Positions 52,668 to 61,774 are shown, counted from the stretch's first letter. The stretch is DNA of 64,000 nt from Larkinella humicola (GCF_008727875.1 NZ_VTWS01000001.1:372001-436000); one strand, 5' to 3'. The notes: generated by a model not told the origin, from the sequence alone. Made by a program: numbers and translations.

Positions 52668-55073
52668 ATGAAGCGGTTTTTTCTAGTCTTAGCACTTGTG
52701 TTTCCCACGATGGTCGTCAACGCCCAGGGGAGTAAAGTAACTGTTTCCGGTAGTGTGAGAAACTCCAGAGACAAAGCCGCCCTGCCGTATGTCAATGTGG
52801 TATTGAAGGCGGAAAAGGACAGTAGTTTTCTGCTGGGTACCATCACGAACGAAGCGGGGCGATTCAGCATCGCGGAGGTCAACAGCGGAAGCTATTTTTT
52901 GGAATATTCGTATCTGGGATTTCAAACCCGCATCCAGCCGGTGTTGGTCGGTACGCTCAGCCCCTTTCTGGATTTGGGGGGGGGCGAACTGACGGAAGAG
53001 GCCCGGCAACTGGATGAAGTGGTCGTAGCCGGGCAGCAGGCCGACGGGCCGGACGGCAAAATGGATAAAAAAACGTTTTCGATAGCCAACAACATCACCC
53101 AAAGTGGCGGTTCGGTCTTGGAATCGATGAAAAATCTGCCCGGTGTTACGGTCGGGCAGGACGGGAAAGTGCAATTGCGCGGCAGCGACAAAGTGATGGT
53201 ACTGGTTGATGGCAAGCAAACCGCCCTGACCGGTTTTGGCGACCAGACCGGTTTAGGAAACATTCCGGCATCCGCCATTGACAGGATCGAAATCATCAAC
53301 AATCCGTCGGCCCGCTACGATGCCAACGGGAATGCCGGTATCATCAACATCATCTACAAAAAGAACAAACAGGAGGGCTTCAACGGAAAAATTGGCATGA
53401 TGGCGGGGCTGGGGGCTTTATGGGTCAAACAGGAGAACCTGCCCGGCATTCGGCCCCAATACCAGCGAACGCCCAAACTCAACCCCTCCCTGTCGCTAAA
53501 TTACCGCAAAAAGAACGTAAATCTGTTTTTTCAGGGCGATTACCTGTACACCCCCACGCTCAATAAGAATGAATTTGTGGACCGGTTTTACGACCGGGGT
53601 GACACCGTCAGGCAGCAGACCAAACGAAACCGGAATACCACGGTGGCGACCATTAAAACCGGCATCGACTGGACTCTGGACCAAAACAATGCGATTACAG
53701 TATCCGGTTTGTTCAGCAGCGAAAAAATCATCGACCGGGGTGATGAGCCTTTCTTTAACGCCGGTCTGACCGCACGGAACCGGCTGTGGCAATTTCTGGA
53801 GGATGAATTAAAGACCACGGTAACGACATCCGCTGCGTATCAGCACAAATTTCAGCAGCCGGGGCATCTGCTGAACGTTGGCCTGAATTACACGTTTCAC
53901 CGGGAAGATGAAAAATACTTCTTTACCAACATCCTGCCGGATTTTACCGGATATGATTCCTTCAAACTGCTGTCCGACGAAAACGTCGCTGATCTGACCA
54001 TCGATTATGTCCGACCGCTGAAATACGGCCGTTTTGAGGGCGGGCTGAAACTTCGCCGGCGGTATATTCCGACCAACATGCAATTTTTTCCCGGACTCAA
54101 TTCCCCGCTGGATCCGTCGGCTGGCGGGTGGGCCACTTACAATGAAACGATACCGGCCCTGTATGGGAATTACGTTTTTGAAAACCGGACTTTTGAAGTC
54201 GAAGCCGGTTTGCGGGGCGAATATGTCGATTTGCGGTATACGGTGAATCCCAACCACAATACTTACAAAAGTGATGGGTACACCTATACGCAGCCTTTTC
54301 CGACTGTGCGGGTGGTGTACAAAGTGAGCGGAAATAATAAATTTTCGATTTCTTACAATCGCCGGGTTGATCGGCCCAATGAGGTGGATATTCGTATTTT
54401 TCCGAAGTACGACGATGCTGAAATTATCAAAATCGGGAATCCGGCGCTACGGCCCCAGTTTACCAATTCGCTGGAAATGGGCTACAAGACCAACTGGAAA
54501 AGCGGGTATTTCTATTCGGCGCTTTACCATAAAACCACCTTGGGCACCATTACCCGCATCGGCACCATCGTGCCCGGCAGCACGCTCGTCTACACCATTT
54601 TTCAAAACGCCGGTCGAAGTGCCAATGCCGGACTGGAACTGATCTGGCAGCAGGAGGTAAGTCCGTGGTTTTCCTTCAATACCAATGCTACGATTTATAA
54701 AAATACCATCAATGGGTTTACGGTAGAAAATAAATATCCGGTACCAACCGTCTATACCGCCGGAAAGGAGACCCTCGCTTCGGGAAGTGTGAAATTCAAC
54801 GGGGTGTTGAAGGTGCGAAAACAGACGGAAATTCAGCTTTCTGCACTCTACCTTGCCCCGGACCTGATTCCGCAGGGAAAAATCGGTTCGCGTTTTTCGG
54901 TAGATGCGGGGGCAAAAAAGCAACTGCGCAAAGGAGATCTTTTCGTAAACGCCAGTGATCTCTTCAATACGCTGCGGATCAAAAAGGAAGTAACCGGCAA
55001 TGGGTTCCGGTACATCAGCACCGATTACTACGAAACCCAGGTAATTCGGGTGGGGTATAGTCACAAACTGTAA
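52668..55073 (+). CDS. TonB-dependent receptor, outer-membrane beta-barrel family 3
   Basis: 801 residues from the ATG at 52668 (signal peptide MKRFFLVLALVFPTMVVNA). A carboxypeptidase-D-like domain (about 22-100), a plug region with DEVVVAGQQADG and NNPSARYDANGNAGIINIIYKKN, and a large beta-barrel ending VIRVGYSHKL. It lacks STN. A run of nine G bases at 52976-52984 within codons for LGGGEL is a possible slippage site. Transported ligand unknown; some relatives take up siderophores, others respond to two-component systems. Confidence 0.92.
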   Translation: MKRFFLVLALVFPTMVVNAQGSKVTVSGSVRNSRDKAALPYVNVVLKAEKDSSFLLGTITNEAGRFSIAEVNSGSYFLEYSYLGFQTRIQPVLVGTLSPFLDLGGGELTEEARQLDEVVVAGQQADGPDGKMDKKTFSIANNITQSGGSVLESMKNLPGVTVGQDGKVQLRGSDKVMVLVDGKQTALTGFGDQTGLGNIPASAIDRIEIINNPSARYDANGNAGIINIIYKKNKQEGFNGKIGMMAGLGALWVKQENLPGIRPQYQRTPKLNPSLSLNYRKKNVNLFFQGDYLYTPTLNKNEFVDRFYDRGDTVRQQTKRNRNTTVATIKTGIDWTLDQNNAITVSGLFSSEKIIDRGDEPFFNAGLTARNRLWQFLEDELKTTVTTSAAYQHKFQQPGHLLNVGLNYTFHREDEKYFFTNILPDFTGYDSFKLLSDENVADLTIDYVRPLKYGRFEGGLKLRRRYIPTNMQFFPGLNSPLDPSAGGWATYNETIPALYGNYVFENRTFEVEAGLRGEYVDLRYTVNPNHNTYKSDGYTYTQPFPTVRVVYKVSGNNKFSISYNRRVDRPNEVDIRIFPKYDDAEIIKIGNPALRPQFTNSLEMGYKTNWKSGYFYSALYHKTTLGTITRIGTIVPGSTLVYTIFQNAGRSANAGLELIWQQEVSPWFSFNTNATIYKNTINGFTVENKYPVPTVYTAGKETLASGSVKFNGVLKVRKQTEIQLSALYLAPDLIPQGKIGSRFSVDAGAKKQLRKGDLFVNASDLFNTLRIKKEVTGNGFRYISTDYYETQVIRVGYSHKL

Positions 55074-55110
55074 GTTTCTGACCAGCGGGTCAGTAGAGCC
55101 AAGAAGGTGG

Positions 55111-56496
55111 TCACAACTGCTTGACCCGAACCGCCACTTTCGATTGGACATGGATGAGAGCCTGAATCCCATCGGGCCGGATCGCGATTTTCTGCGGGGT
55201 AAACCGGAACGACTGGATGCCGAGGTCGGTTTTTTTGCCGGACTTCCCTTTTTTAAACGATTCAGTGATGGTTTCAGGGAGTTTTTCAATCTCACCACCC
55301 AGCGAAATGGTCAGAAAGCTTTCCAGCAGTTTGATGAGGCTATTGTGAACAAGCGAACTCGATAGTTTGGAGAGTTCACGAACGGTTCCGGCGTCGAAGT
55401 CCAGGTTTTGTATGCGAAGGGTGTTGGAGAGCGTATCAAATGTGGGGCGACCTGTCAGGTAAAGTGTTCCGTTCAGTAATCCGCTGACCTCCGTTTTGAC
55501 GATCAACGAACGTTGCCCGCCATACACCGAGGCTTTGTGGATGGTCAGGGCACCCAGCAGCAGCTTCTTTTTCTTACTGGCCAGGGTGCGTTCCAGCATC
55601 CGGTTGATGTCGGCATACGGGATCACACTCAACAACCGCAGGTCCGAGCGTTGAGAAACCCGATTCCGCTTCTGCAAAAGCGGTAATTTGACTTCCGAAT
55701 AAGCCGGTTTTTCGGGTTGTAATACGGTTTTGGTGGCAAAAGCAATCCGCAAATGCGTCGTAATGTTGACCGAATCCCCATCAATGGGACTGGCCTCGAC
55801 GCCGAGCGGTTTGGGAAGCAGCCAGAGACCGTACTGGCGGTCAATCAACAGCGGTTTCTGGATGCTCTGCCAGATTGGCATCACCATCTGGTCGAGCCGG
55901 AGTTCCTTGTAAACCGCCGTATCGATGGCTGATTCGATGGCAGACTGGTGTTTGTCGAGGAGTTTTCTGGCGAAATTGGTCAATGAGATCTCCTTTCCCA
56001 GAAACCGGAGCTCAGGTTCGACAATCCATTCGTAATTCGTAAACTGCACTTTACTGGCCAGCCGCCAGTTTGGCGTCACCGTCAACGGACTTTGAAAGTT
56101 GACGTGGAGCGAGCAGAAGGGTCGCTGTTCGGAGGTTTTGCCGGAGCTAAAAGGCGAATTAATGTACAGCCCTAAAGGGGCCGAAAACTTCACCTGGTTG
56201 TTGACATACTGGATGCGAACCGGCCCGGAGCGAACGACCTTAAACGGAAAAATGCCACCCTGCTTGCCACTCGATGAGCCTTTACCGACCAGCACGGGAT
56301 CAAGCTCCTGATTGATTTTTTCCTGTAATTCCTTCAGCGTAAAGGTAATCGGGCCCGCCAGATAAGACGTATCGCCGGGGATGGCGGGGTCAAAGCCTTC
56401 GGCTTTTGGTGGCTGTGGGGCGGTCTTCTGGCACTGCGTCAACACAAGAAGAAGGCTCAGGCCGAGGGTCAGGCGAACTAAAAACCGTATCGTCAT
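55111..56496 (-). CDS. DUF4403-family lipoprotein
   Basis: 461 residues. Signal MTIRFLVRLTLGLSLLLVLTQ ends at Cys22, a lipobox, so the protein is likely lipid-anchored. A proline-rich linker follows, then a mixed alpha/beta domain matching the DUF4403 pattern: ITFTLKELQEKINQEL, PLGLYINSP, VQFTNYEWIVEPELRFLG, and a second half with VKTEVSGLLNGTLYLTGRPTFD. Family function is unknown. Convergent with the TonB receptor, 37 bases apart, without a visible terminator. Confidence 0.85.
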   Translation of the reverse strand: MTIRFLVRLTLGLSLLLVLTQCQKTAPQPPKAEGFDPAIPGDTSYLAGPITFTLKELQEKINQELDPVLVGKGSSSGKQGGIFPFKVVRSGPVRIQYVNNQVKFSAPLGLYINSPFSSGKTSEQRPFCSLHVNFQSPLTVTPNWRLASKVQFTNYEWIVEPELRFLGKEISLTNFARKLLDKHQSAIESAIDTAVYKELRLDQMVMPIWQSIQKPLLIDRQYGLWLLPKPLGVEASPIDGDSVNITTHLRIAFATKTVLQPEKPAYSEVKLPLLQKRNRVSQRSDLRLLSVIPYADINRMLERTLASKKKKLLLGALTIHKASVYGGQRSLIVKTEVSGLLNGTLYLTGRPTFDTLSNTLRIQNLDFDAGTVRELSKLSSSLVHNSLIKLLESFLTISLGGEIEKLPETITESFKKGKSGKKTDLGIQSFRFTPQKIAIRPDGIQALIHVQSKVAVRVKQL

Positions 56497-56622
56497 TCAA
56501 GAGGGAAGGTCGTAAGCGAAGAACCTTATGAATACAAACTACGGTTCATTTGCGGTTGTTTGCGTCAACCCGTAATTTCTGCCGGTCCACCATTCCCCCG
56601 AATCGTGAACCGGCCCCGTACC

Positions 56623-57069
56623 TCAATCGTTGGATTGGGTAACGCGATAGTCTTTGTAGTTCTTTTCGATGATGGCGTCTTTAAACAGTTTGAAATGTTC
56701 GGCCGCTTTTTGCTTGCCATACATTTTCGTCAGCAGTGATTCAATGCCATAATCAGCCCCCTTCACGACGGGGTCCATGATGAAAAGGTAGGCATACGAG
56801 CCATCGGCTTCCGGTTTGGTCGGGTGCAAGACCCGGGTTTGTTTAAAAACTTTTTGTTCCGAAGCCGACAGATTTTTGGCACCGGGCCAGAAGATCTCAT
56901 GAATAAAGCGTTCGTACTGAGCGCGCTTGGTGGCTTTGACCGGGTAAGCGATGACCCAGACGGTCTCATTGGCTTTGGCGACGGAGTGCGTGGTCTGACT
57001 CAGAACGGGGTTTGCGATCAGAATGAACAGGCTACAAAACAGGATCTGGCGGAGAGGGGAGTAGGACAT
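56623..57069 (-). CDS. Small exported protein, function unknown
   Basis: 148 residues. Signal peptide MSYSPLRQILFCSLFILIANPVLS. The mature part has strand TVWVIAYPVKATKRAQYERFIHEIFW, YAYLFIMDP and a C-terminal helix KQKAAEHFKLFKDAII, a pattern compatible with a ferredoxin-like (dimeric barrel) fold such as Dabb or antibiotic-monooxygenase proteins. No close family can be named. It stands alone, with 101 bases to the Gre-like gene upstream. Confidence 0.68.
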   Translation of the reverse strand: MSYSPLRQILFCSLFILIANPVLSQTTHSVAKANETVWVIAYPVKATKRAQYERFIHEIFWPGAKNLSASEQKVFKQTRVLHPTKPEADGSYAYLFIMDPVVKGADYGIESLLTKMYGKQKAAEHFKLFKDAIIEKNYKDYRVTQSND

Positions 57070-57170
57070 GGCTTTAGGTTTTGAAAATCAATAGATTAGA
57101 AGTGAAATACGTCTCAATTTCAGGCCCTTTTCAACCATTTCCAATCCTGTTAAATGAGAATGGCAGGAAT

Positions 57171-57725
57171 TTAATCGCTCTTTAATTTCGCAAGCTCTTT
57201 TCTGTCAATCTCATCATAGCGGATTGCCGTAATTTCCAGCATTTCCTCCCCCTGTACGGTTCGCAGCGAGACCGTATCACCTGCCCGTTTCCCCTGGATG
57301 CTCCGGGCAATGGGAGCTGTAAAGGCGATGAACCCCCGCGAAGCATTGGCTTCATCGACGCCAACGATCGTAAACCGGCGTTCAGTCCCCGGTGATTTTC
57401 CGGTTTTGGTTTTCAAAACGACGGTGGCCCCAAAGCGAACCTCGTCCTGGGGGTGAGAGTCCACCACTTTGGCACTTGAAATCCGTTGGTTGAGGTTGGC
57501 CATTCGCCCGTTCAGTAGTGCCAATTGTCGACTTCGTTCGTTTTCGTCGTTTTCCTCACGGGCTTGTAAGTGAGCATGTTCCGATTCCAGGTCGGTCAAC
57601 TCATCCCGCAGCAGCGTCAGTCCACGGGGTGTCACATAATTCGTTACCCCGGGCGGCAGGGGCGCGCGGGCGGGAATTACTACCGGCGCGTCGGCGGTTT
57701 CGTTTTTCAAAAAAGCACTGCTCAT
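57171..57725 (-). CDS. GreA/GreB-type transcription elongation factor
   Basis: 184 residues from the ATG at 57725-57723; the in-frame extension to 57824 precedes the usual N-terminus and has no Gre features. MSSAFLKNE is the GreB-like start. N-terminal coiled coil (about 40-95, NYVTPRGLTLLRDELTDLESEHAHL, REENDENERSRQ with acidic tip residues), then a C-terminal globular domain (about 110-184, FGATVVLKTKTG, APIARSIQGKRAGDTV). Gre factors rescue backtracked RNA polymerase by stimulating transcript cleavage. An interrupted GDLxENxxY motif suggests altered tip activity. Confidence 0.8.
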   Translation of the reverse strand: MSSAFLKNETADAPVVIPARAPLPPGVTNYVTPRGLTLLRDELTDLESEHAHLQAREENDENERSRQLALLNGRMANLNQRISSAKVVDSHPQDEVRFGATVVLKTKTGKSPGTERRFTIVGVDEANASRGFIAFTAPIARSIQGKRAGDTVSLRTVQGEEMLEITAIRYDEIDRKELAKLKSD

Positions 57726-57833
57726 TTCCGGGTGATTCGTTGGGTACAAAATGGTCGTGTCCAAAGGATTGAAACCACCGGAATGACGAATTGTTTTGGG
57801 CTGATCGGGACTGGCCGGCGCCATTGCAATCCA

Positions 57834-57857
57834 CTGCGGATTACAAATCCGCGGCAG
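57834..57857. repeat. Short inverted repeat, family J-like
   Basis: CTGCGGATT and AATCCGCGGCAG pair around ACA. The AAGATTGCAAATCAGCTTAT sequence just after it (57867-57886) shares words with the arms of the element at 58708-58826. Confidence 0.6.
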
Positions 57858-57881
57858 AAGTAATCAAGATTGCAAATCAGC

Positions 57882-58664
57882 TTATAACGTCACTTTTCCG
57901 AAGTCGGTATTGGTGTTCAATTCCACGTAATACCCTTTGGTGCGGTCGATTTCGACGGTAACCTGAGTCGCCGTAAAATCATAGACGTGTCCGCCCGATT
58001 TACGGTCGTCCGCCAGAAAATGAAAGTGAAAACCGGGAACGTTCACCTTTTCCATATACGTCGGCACCAGAAAACCGACGGCCACACCGGTGGTATTCGT
58101 CAGGTTGAAAATGACCTGTGATTTGGCCAGGTGGTCATTTAAAGTCGGATACGGTTTTTGGGCAGGCGCGGGGGCGCGGGTGGTCAGTTTTGAAAAAGTA
58201 CCCTTGATGCGTATGGCGTAGATTTCGTTGATGGGCAGGGTAGCCGCAATCATTTTTTGAAGCTGGTCGAGGGTCATCCCGGCGGTTTGGACGGTAAAAC
58301 TGGAGTCGGCTTTGAAAAACTTCACGAATGCCAGGGACGTACTGTCGTGGTCGGCTACTTCGGAAACGCTGCCATTGGAACGAATCCGGTATTGTTTCCC
58401 CTCATTGATCACCAGTTCGCCATCCACGCGGTTGAAGGTGCCGACTCCGAAATCGCCGTGTTTCTTCAACTCGCCGAACGTCAGGTTACCGTCGAAAACA
58501 CCCGCCAGCAGCGCAGTGATGATGGAGTACTGGTAGAGGAAATCCGTGGTGGAACGGGTGTCAGGCTGGGCGTCTTCTTTGGTCGTACAGGACTGTCCGG
58601 TTAGTAAAGTTAAACTGACAATTGAATAGAAAAAGGCACGTTTTACCCCTGGTTTGGTTTGCAT
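57882..58664 (-). CDS. budA: Exported alpha-acetolactate decarboxylase, copy 2
   Basis: 260 residues. Shares most positions with the copy at 14793-15614: YQYSIITALLAGVFDG, GDFGVGTFNRVDGELV, YAIRIKGTFSKL and the zinc-binding GFHFHFLADDRKSGGH region. The N-terminus carries a signal ending TLLTGQSC, a lipobox, so export and lipid anchoring are likely. It lacks the charged tail of copy 1. Converts acetolactate to acetoin outside the cytosol; no acetolactate synthase is nearby. Placed downstream of a fold-back element and the molybdenum-enzyme genes. Confidence 0.92.
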   Translation of the reverse strand: MQTKPGVKRAFFYSIVSLTLLTGQSCTTKEDAQPDTRSTTDFLYQYSIITALLAGVFDGNLTFGELKKHGDFGVGTFNRVDGELVINEGKQYRIRSNGSVSEVADHDSTSLAFVKFFKADSSFTVQTAGMTLDQLQKMIAATLPINEIYAIRIKGTFSKLTTRAPAPAQKPYPTLNDHLAKSQVIFNLTNTTGVAVGFLVPTYMEKVNVPGFHFHFLADDRKSGGHVYDFTATQVTVEIDRTKGYYVELNTNTDFGKVTL

Positions 58665-58707
58665 TCGGGTCGTTGAGTAAGCAATAAAGGGGAAAGAATA
58701 CGGTATT

Positions 58708-58826
58708 TGCTGATCAAGATTTGCAAGCGCCGGGTGACCCCGCTTGATCCCATCGGATTCGGATTTTAAATCCGAGACAGTTAGGATCGGGCGGGGTCGC
58801 CCGGCGATTGCAAATCCCGATCAGCA
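58708..58826. repeat. Fold-back element, family J: 43-base arms
   Basis: Arms 58708-58750 and 58784-58826 match at 37 of 43 positions. All but one of the differences are transitions, several giving G-U pairs. A second palindrome (CGGATTTTAAATCCG, around 58757-58776) fills the spacer. Confidence 0.88.
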
Positions 58827-58844
58827 TAAGTCAACGCACGTCAC

Positions 58845-60986
58845 TTACGAAACGCCTTTGAAAACTTCGGTTTCAACAAAAGGCTGGTTATACAACCGTT
58901 TGCCGGTGGCTTTGAAAATGGCATTGGCCACAGCCGCGCCCGCCGGGGGGAGCGAAGGCTCGCCCAAACCGGTTGGATCGATCTCATTCTGAACGAAGTA
59001 GACGTCAATCTCCGGTATTTCGTTCATTCGAATCAGCTTGTAGTCGTTGAAATTCTTCTGATCGGGAATGCCGTCTTTGAACGTGATGTTGCCGTACATG
59101 GCGTGACCAATCCCATCGACCACACACCCGCGAACCTGCTGCTGCGCCCCGCTCTGGTTGATCACGACACCACAATCGGCGGCCGAATACACTTTTTTCA
59201 AAACCGGTTTCCCCTTTTCAACTACCACTTCGCCAATTTGGGCCACGTAGGAGCGGTGGGAAAAATAAACGCTAAATCCCTGTGCAACGCCTTTCTTTTT
59301 CCCCCAGCCCGATTTCTCAACCGCCAGTTGAATCACGCCCTTCATCCGGTCGACGTCGTAGGTGATTTTGCCGACCGGTTTTTGCTTGGCTTTGTCCAGT
59401 AATTCGAGCCGGAACTGTACCGGATCTTTGCCCGCAGCCTGAGCCACTTCGTCCAGAAACGCCTGTTCGGCGAACGCCAGGAAGTTGGTGATCGGCGCAC
59501 GCCAGGGGCCGGTCGTAATAGGCGATTTGTGGTCGATGCTGTCGATCAGGAGGTTATCGACGGCACCCGACGGGAAGTTGTCTTCGCGGGTAGCGTTCCC
59601 GGCATTGATGCTGGCACCCCGCAATTTATAGCCAATCAGGTTGTTCTGCGCATCCAGGGCCGCTTCGAAGCGGTAGCGAACGGCCGGGCGATAGATGCCG
59701 CCGGTCATGTCGTCTTCGCGCGTCCACATCACCTTCACCGGCGCGTTGACGGCTTTGGAAACCTGAACGGCTTCGATGGCGTAGTCGGTGTTGAGCCGCC
59801 GACCAAAACCGCCCCCCATGCGGGTCAGTTGCACGCTTACTTTTTCGGGCGATAAACCCAGCAGTTTCGCGGTCTGATTCCGGGCTGCTTCCGGGGTTTG
59901 GCTGGGGCCGACCAACTCCGCGCTGTCGGCTTTGACATGGGCGAAGAAATTCATGGGTTCCAGCGGATTATGGGGCAGGAACGGACATTGATATTCCGCT
60001 TTGATCACTTTGGCCGCATTCTTGAAAGCGGATTCTACATCACCGTCTTTCCGCCGAACGGTCGTATTCGGACTGTCCAGCATCTCTTTAAAAAGCCGGT
60101 TATGGTCCGACGTGCTTTCCAGATTGCCATCTTTTTCCCACTCGATCTTAAGGGCATCTTTGGCTTTTTTGACCTGCCAGGTCGATTTGCCGACGACGGC
60201 CACGCTGTTGTTGATCGTCACGACGTTGACGATACCGGGCATTGCTTTGGCCGCTGCCGAATCGACCGACTTTAGTTTATAGCCAAAAGCCGGGCGTTGC
60301 AACATGCCGATCAACATCCCTTCACGGTGGAAATCCAGCCCGAACAGCGGTTTTCCGGTCAGAATGCCGGGATTATCGACGTTTTTAATCGTTTGCCCGA
60401 TCAGCTTGAAGTCTTTGATTTCTTTCAGCTTGACATCCGCCGGAACCGGCATTTTTGATGCTTCAGTGGCTAGCTCACCGTAGCTCAGTTTGCGTTTGCT
60501 GGCGGCATGAAGCACGAATCCTTTACTGGTCGTACAGTCCGACGCCGACACGTTCCAGCGTTTAGCAGCAGCCTCCAGCAGCATGTGCCGGGCCGTTGCA
60601 CCGGCCACGCGCAGCCGTTTCCAGGAGTGCGGAATGGAACCGCTTCCCCCGGCGACCTGACGTTCAAATTTCTGGGTATCGAGTGGTGCCTGTTCGACCA
60701 CAACGTTTTTCCAATCAGCATCCAGTTCTTCCGCCACGATGATCGGGAAGGCGGTTTTGATGCCCTGGCCCACTTCCGGATTGGGCGACAAAATGGTGAT
60801 GACGCCCTGTGGATTGATGGACAGGTAACTATTGAAATCAATGGCTGGAGCAGCCACGCCTTTGAGGGGCGCGCCAGCAACGGCGGCTTCGGAATCCGTC
60901 CAGTTGAAGCCCAACAAGAGACCTCCTCCGGTTGCAACGGCAATTTTTAGAAAATTCCGGCGGTTATGATTGAGTTGTGAAGACAT
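58845..60986 (-). CDS. Molybdopterin-binding subunit, isoquinoline 1-oxidoreductase beta-like
   Basis: 713 residues. Twin-arginine signal NRRNFLKIAVATGGG; a xanthine-dehydrogenase-type molybdopterin subunit follows. Seen: GQGIKTAFPIIVAEELDADW, the substrate channel region RMGGGFGRRLNTDYA, and GLGEPSLPPAGAAVANAI, which carries the C-terminal Glu and Pro positions. Periplasmic oxidation of an N-heterocycle, aldehyde or related substrate is implied by family. Its 2Fe-2S partner is encoded at 61089-61547 on the same strand across a fold-back element. No cytochrome c partner or XdhC-type maturation factor is in the window. Confidence 0.9.
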   Translation of the reverse strand: MSSQLNHNRRNFLKIAVATGGGLLLGFNWTDSEAAVAGAPLKGVAAPAIDFNSYLSINPQGVITILSPNPEVGQGIKTAFPIIVAEELDADWKNVVVEQAPLDTQKFERQVAGGSGSIPHSWKRLRVAGATARHMLLEAAAKRWNVSASDCTTSKGFVLHAASKRKLSYGELATEASKMPVPADVKLKEIKDFKLIGQTIKNVDNPGILTGKPLFGLDFHREGMLIGMLQRPAFGYKLKSVDSAAAKAMPGIVNVVTINNSVAVVGKSTWQVKKAKDALKIEWEKDGNLESTSDHNRLFKEMLDSPNTTVRRKDGDVESAFKNAAKVIKAEYQCPFLPHNPLEPMNFFAHVKADSAELVGPSQTPEAARNQTAKLLGLSPEKVSVQLTRMGGGFGRRLNTDYAIEAVQVSKAVNAPVKVMWTREDDMTGGIYRPAVRYRFEAALDAQNNLIGYKLRGASINAGNATREDNFPSGAVDNLLIDSIDHKSPITTGPWRAPITNFLAFAEQAFLDEVAQAAGKDPVQFRLELLDKAKQKPVGKITYDVDRMKGVIQLAVEKSGWGKKKGVAQGFSVYFSHRSYVAQIGEVVVEKGKPVLKKVYSAADCGVVINQSGAQQQVRGCVVDGIGHAMYGNITFKDGIPDQKNFNDYKLIRMNEIPEIDVYFVQNEIDPTGLGEPSLPPAGAAVANAIFKATGKRLYNQPFVETEVFKGVS

Positions 60987-61010
60987 GTTGGTTTGGGGTT
61001 TGGGGTATTC

Positions 61011-61088
61011 GGTTTACGGTTTACGGTGGCTGACGCATTCATTTAGCGTGCGTCGGCCACCGTAAACTGAAAACCGTAAACCGTAAAC
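61011..61088. repeat. Fold-back element, family B, second copy
   Basis: Left arm 61011-61037 (GGTTTACGGTTTACGGTGG plus CTGACGCA) and right arm 61049-61088 share the GTTTACGGT word and GACGCA core of the element at 6701-6789, 54 kb away; the right arm has an extra segment absent from the left. It ends at the iorA-like stop. Confidence 0.88.
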
Positions 61089-61547
61089 TTATTTTGTTTT
61101 TGCGGCTACTTTCACGGCTTCTTTGATGCGGTGGTAGGTGCCGCAGCGGCAAATATTTCCGGACATGGTGGCTTCAATCTCGGCATCGGTGGGCTGGGGC
61201 TTGCGTTTGAGCAACGCAGCCGCCGTCATAATTTGTCCGGCCTGGCAGTAGCCACACTGGGCTACGTCCACCTCATCCCAGGCTTTCTGAACCGGGTGGT
61301 CGCCATTTTTGGACAATCCTTCGATCGTAGTAACTTTGGACGTCCCGATGGCCGAAACCGGCAATGTGCAGGAACGGGTCGCTTCGCCATTCAAGTGGAC
61401 AGTGCAGGCACCGCACTGGGCGATTCCGCAACCGTATTTGGTGCCGTACAACCCCAGGTTATCGCGCAATACCCACAACAACGGGGTGTCGGCTTCGGCT
61501 TCGGTCTGGTAGCTTTTGCCGTTGATTTGCAGTTTGAACAAGGCCAT
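61089..61547 (-). CDS. 2Fe-2S subunit, isoquinoline 1-oxidoreductase alpha-like
   Basis: 152 residues. Plant-type ferredoxin domain with [17 protein letters not shown] and a C-terminal 2Fe-2S helical domain [10 protein letters not shown] and [12 protein letters not shown], so eight cluster cysteines are present. It passes electrons from the molybdopterin subunit encoded downstream. No signal peptide: by family it is co-exported with the Tat-signal-bearing large subunit. The last residues (KVAAKTK) end one base from the fold-back element. Confidence 0.9.
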   Translation of the reverse strand: MALFKLQINGKSYQTEAEADTPLLWVLRDNLGLYGTKYGCGIAQCGACTVHLNGEATRSCTLPVSAIGTSKVTTIEGLSKNGDHPVQKAWDEVDVAQCGYCQAGQIMTAAALLKRKPQPTDAEIEATMSGNICRCGTYHRIKEAVKVAAKTK

Positions 61548-61670
61548 AGTGAAGGAGTGAGTTTGGAATCGGAGCTAAATTACAAATTTAGCGCACGAAT
61601 CCGGAAGATTTGCCCGAATTTATACGGTTTGAGGTCTATTGTCTGTTTATTTTAAAGGCTGATTATATTG

Positions 61671-61751
61671 GATGGGAACATGGATTGAACGGATCAAAAA
61701 GGATTAGCACAGATAAAATCCGTTTTGATCCGTACAATCCGTGTTCCCATC
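61671..61751. repeat. Fold-back element, family A, 35-base arms
   Basis: Arms 61671-61705 and 61717-61751 match at 32 of 35 positions with an 11-base spacer. The word GGAACACGGATTG recurs at 38836-38919, 23 kb away. It ends 23 bases before the MpaB-like start. Confidence 0.92.
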
Positions 61752-61774
61752 CACAATTCATTGAAAAAACGGCT

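Noticed and set aside
61610..61774. A longer start for the MpaB-like gene
   Set aside because: The extra residues are read through the fold-back element at 61671-61751; the domain begins right after the ATG at 61775.
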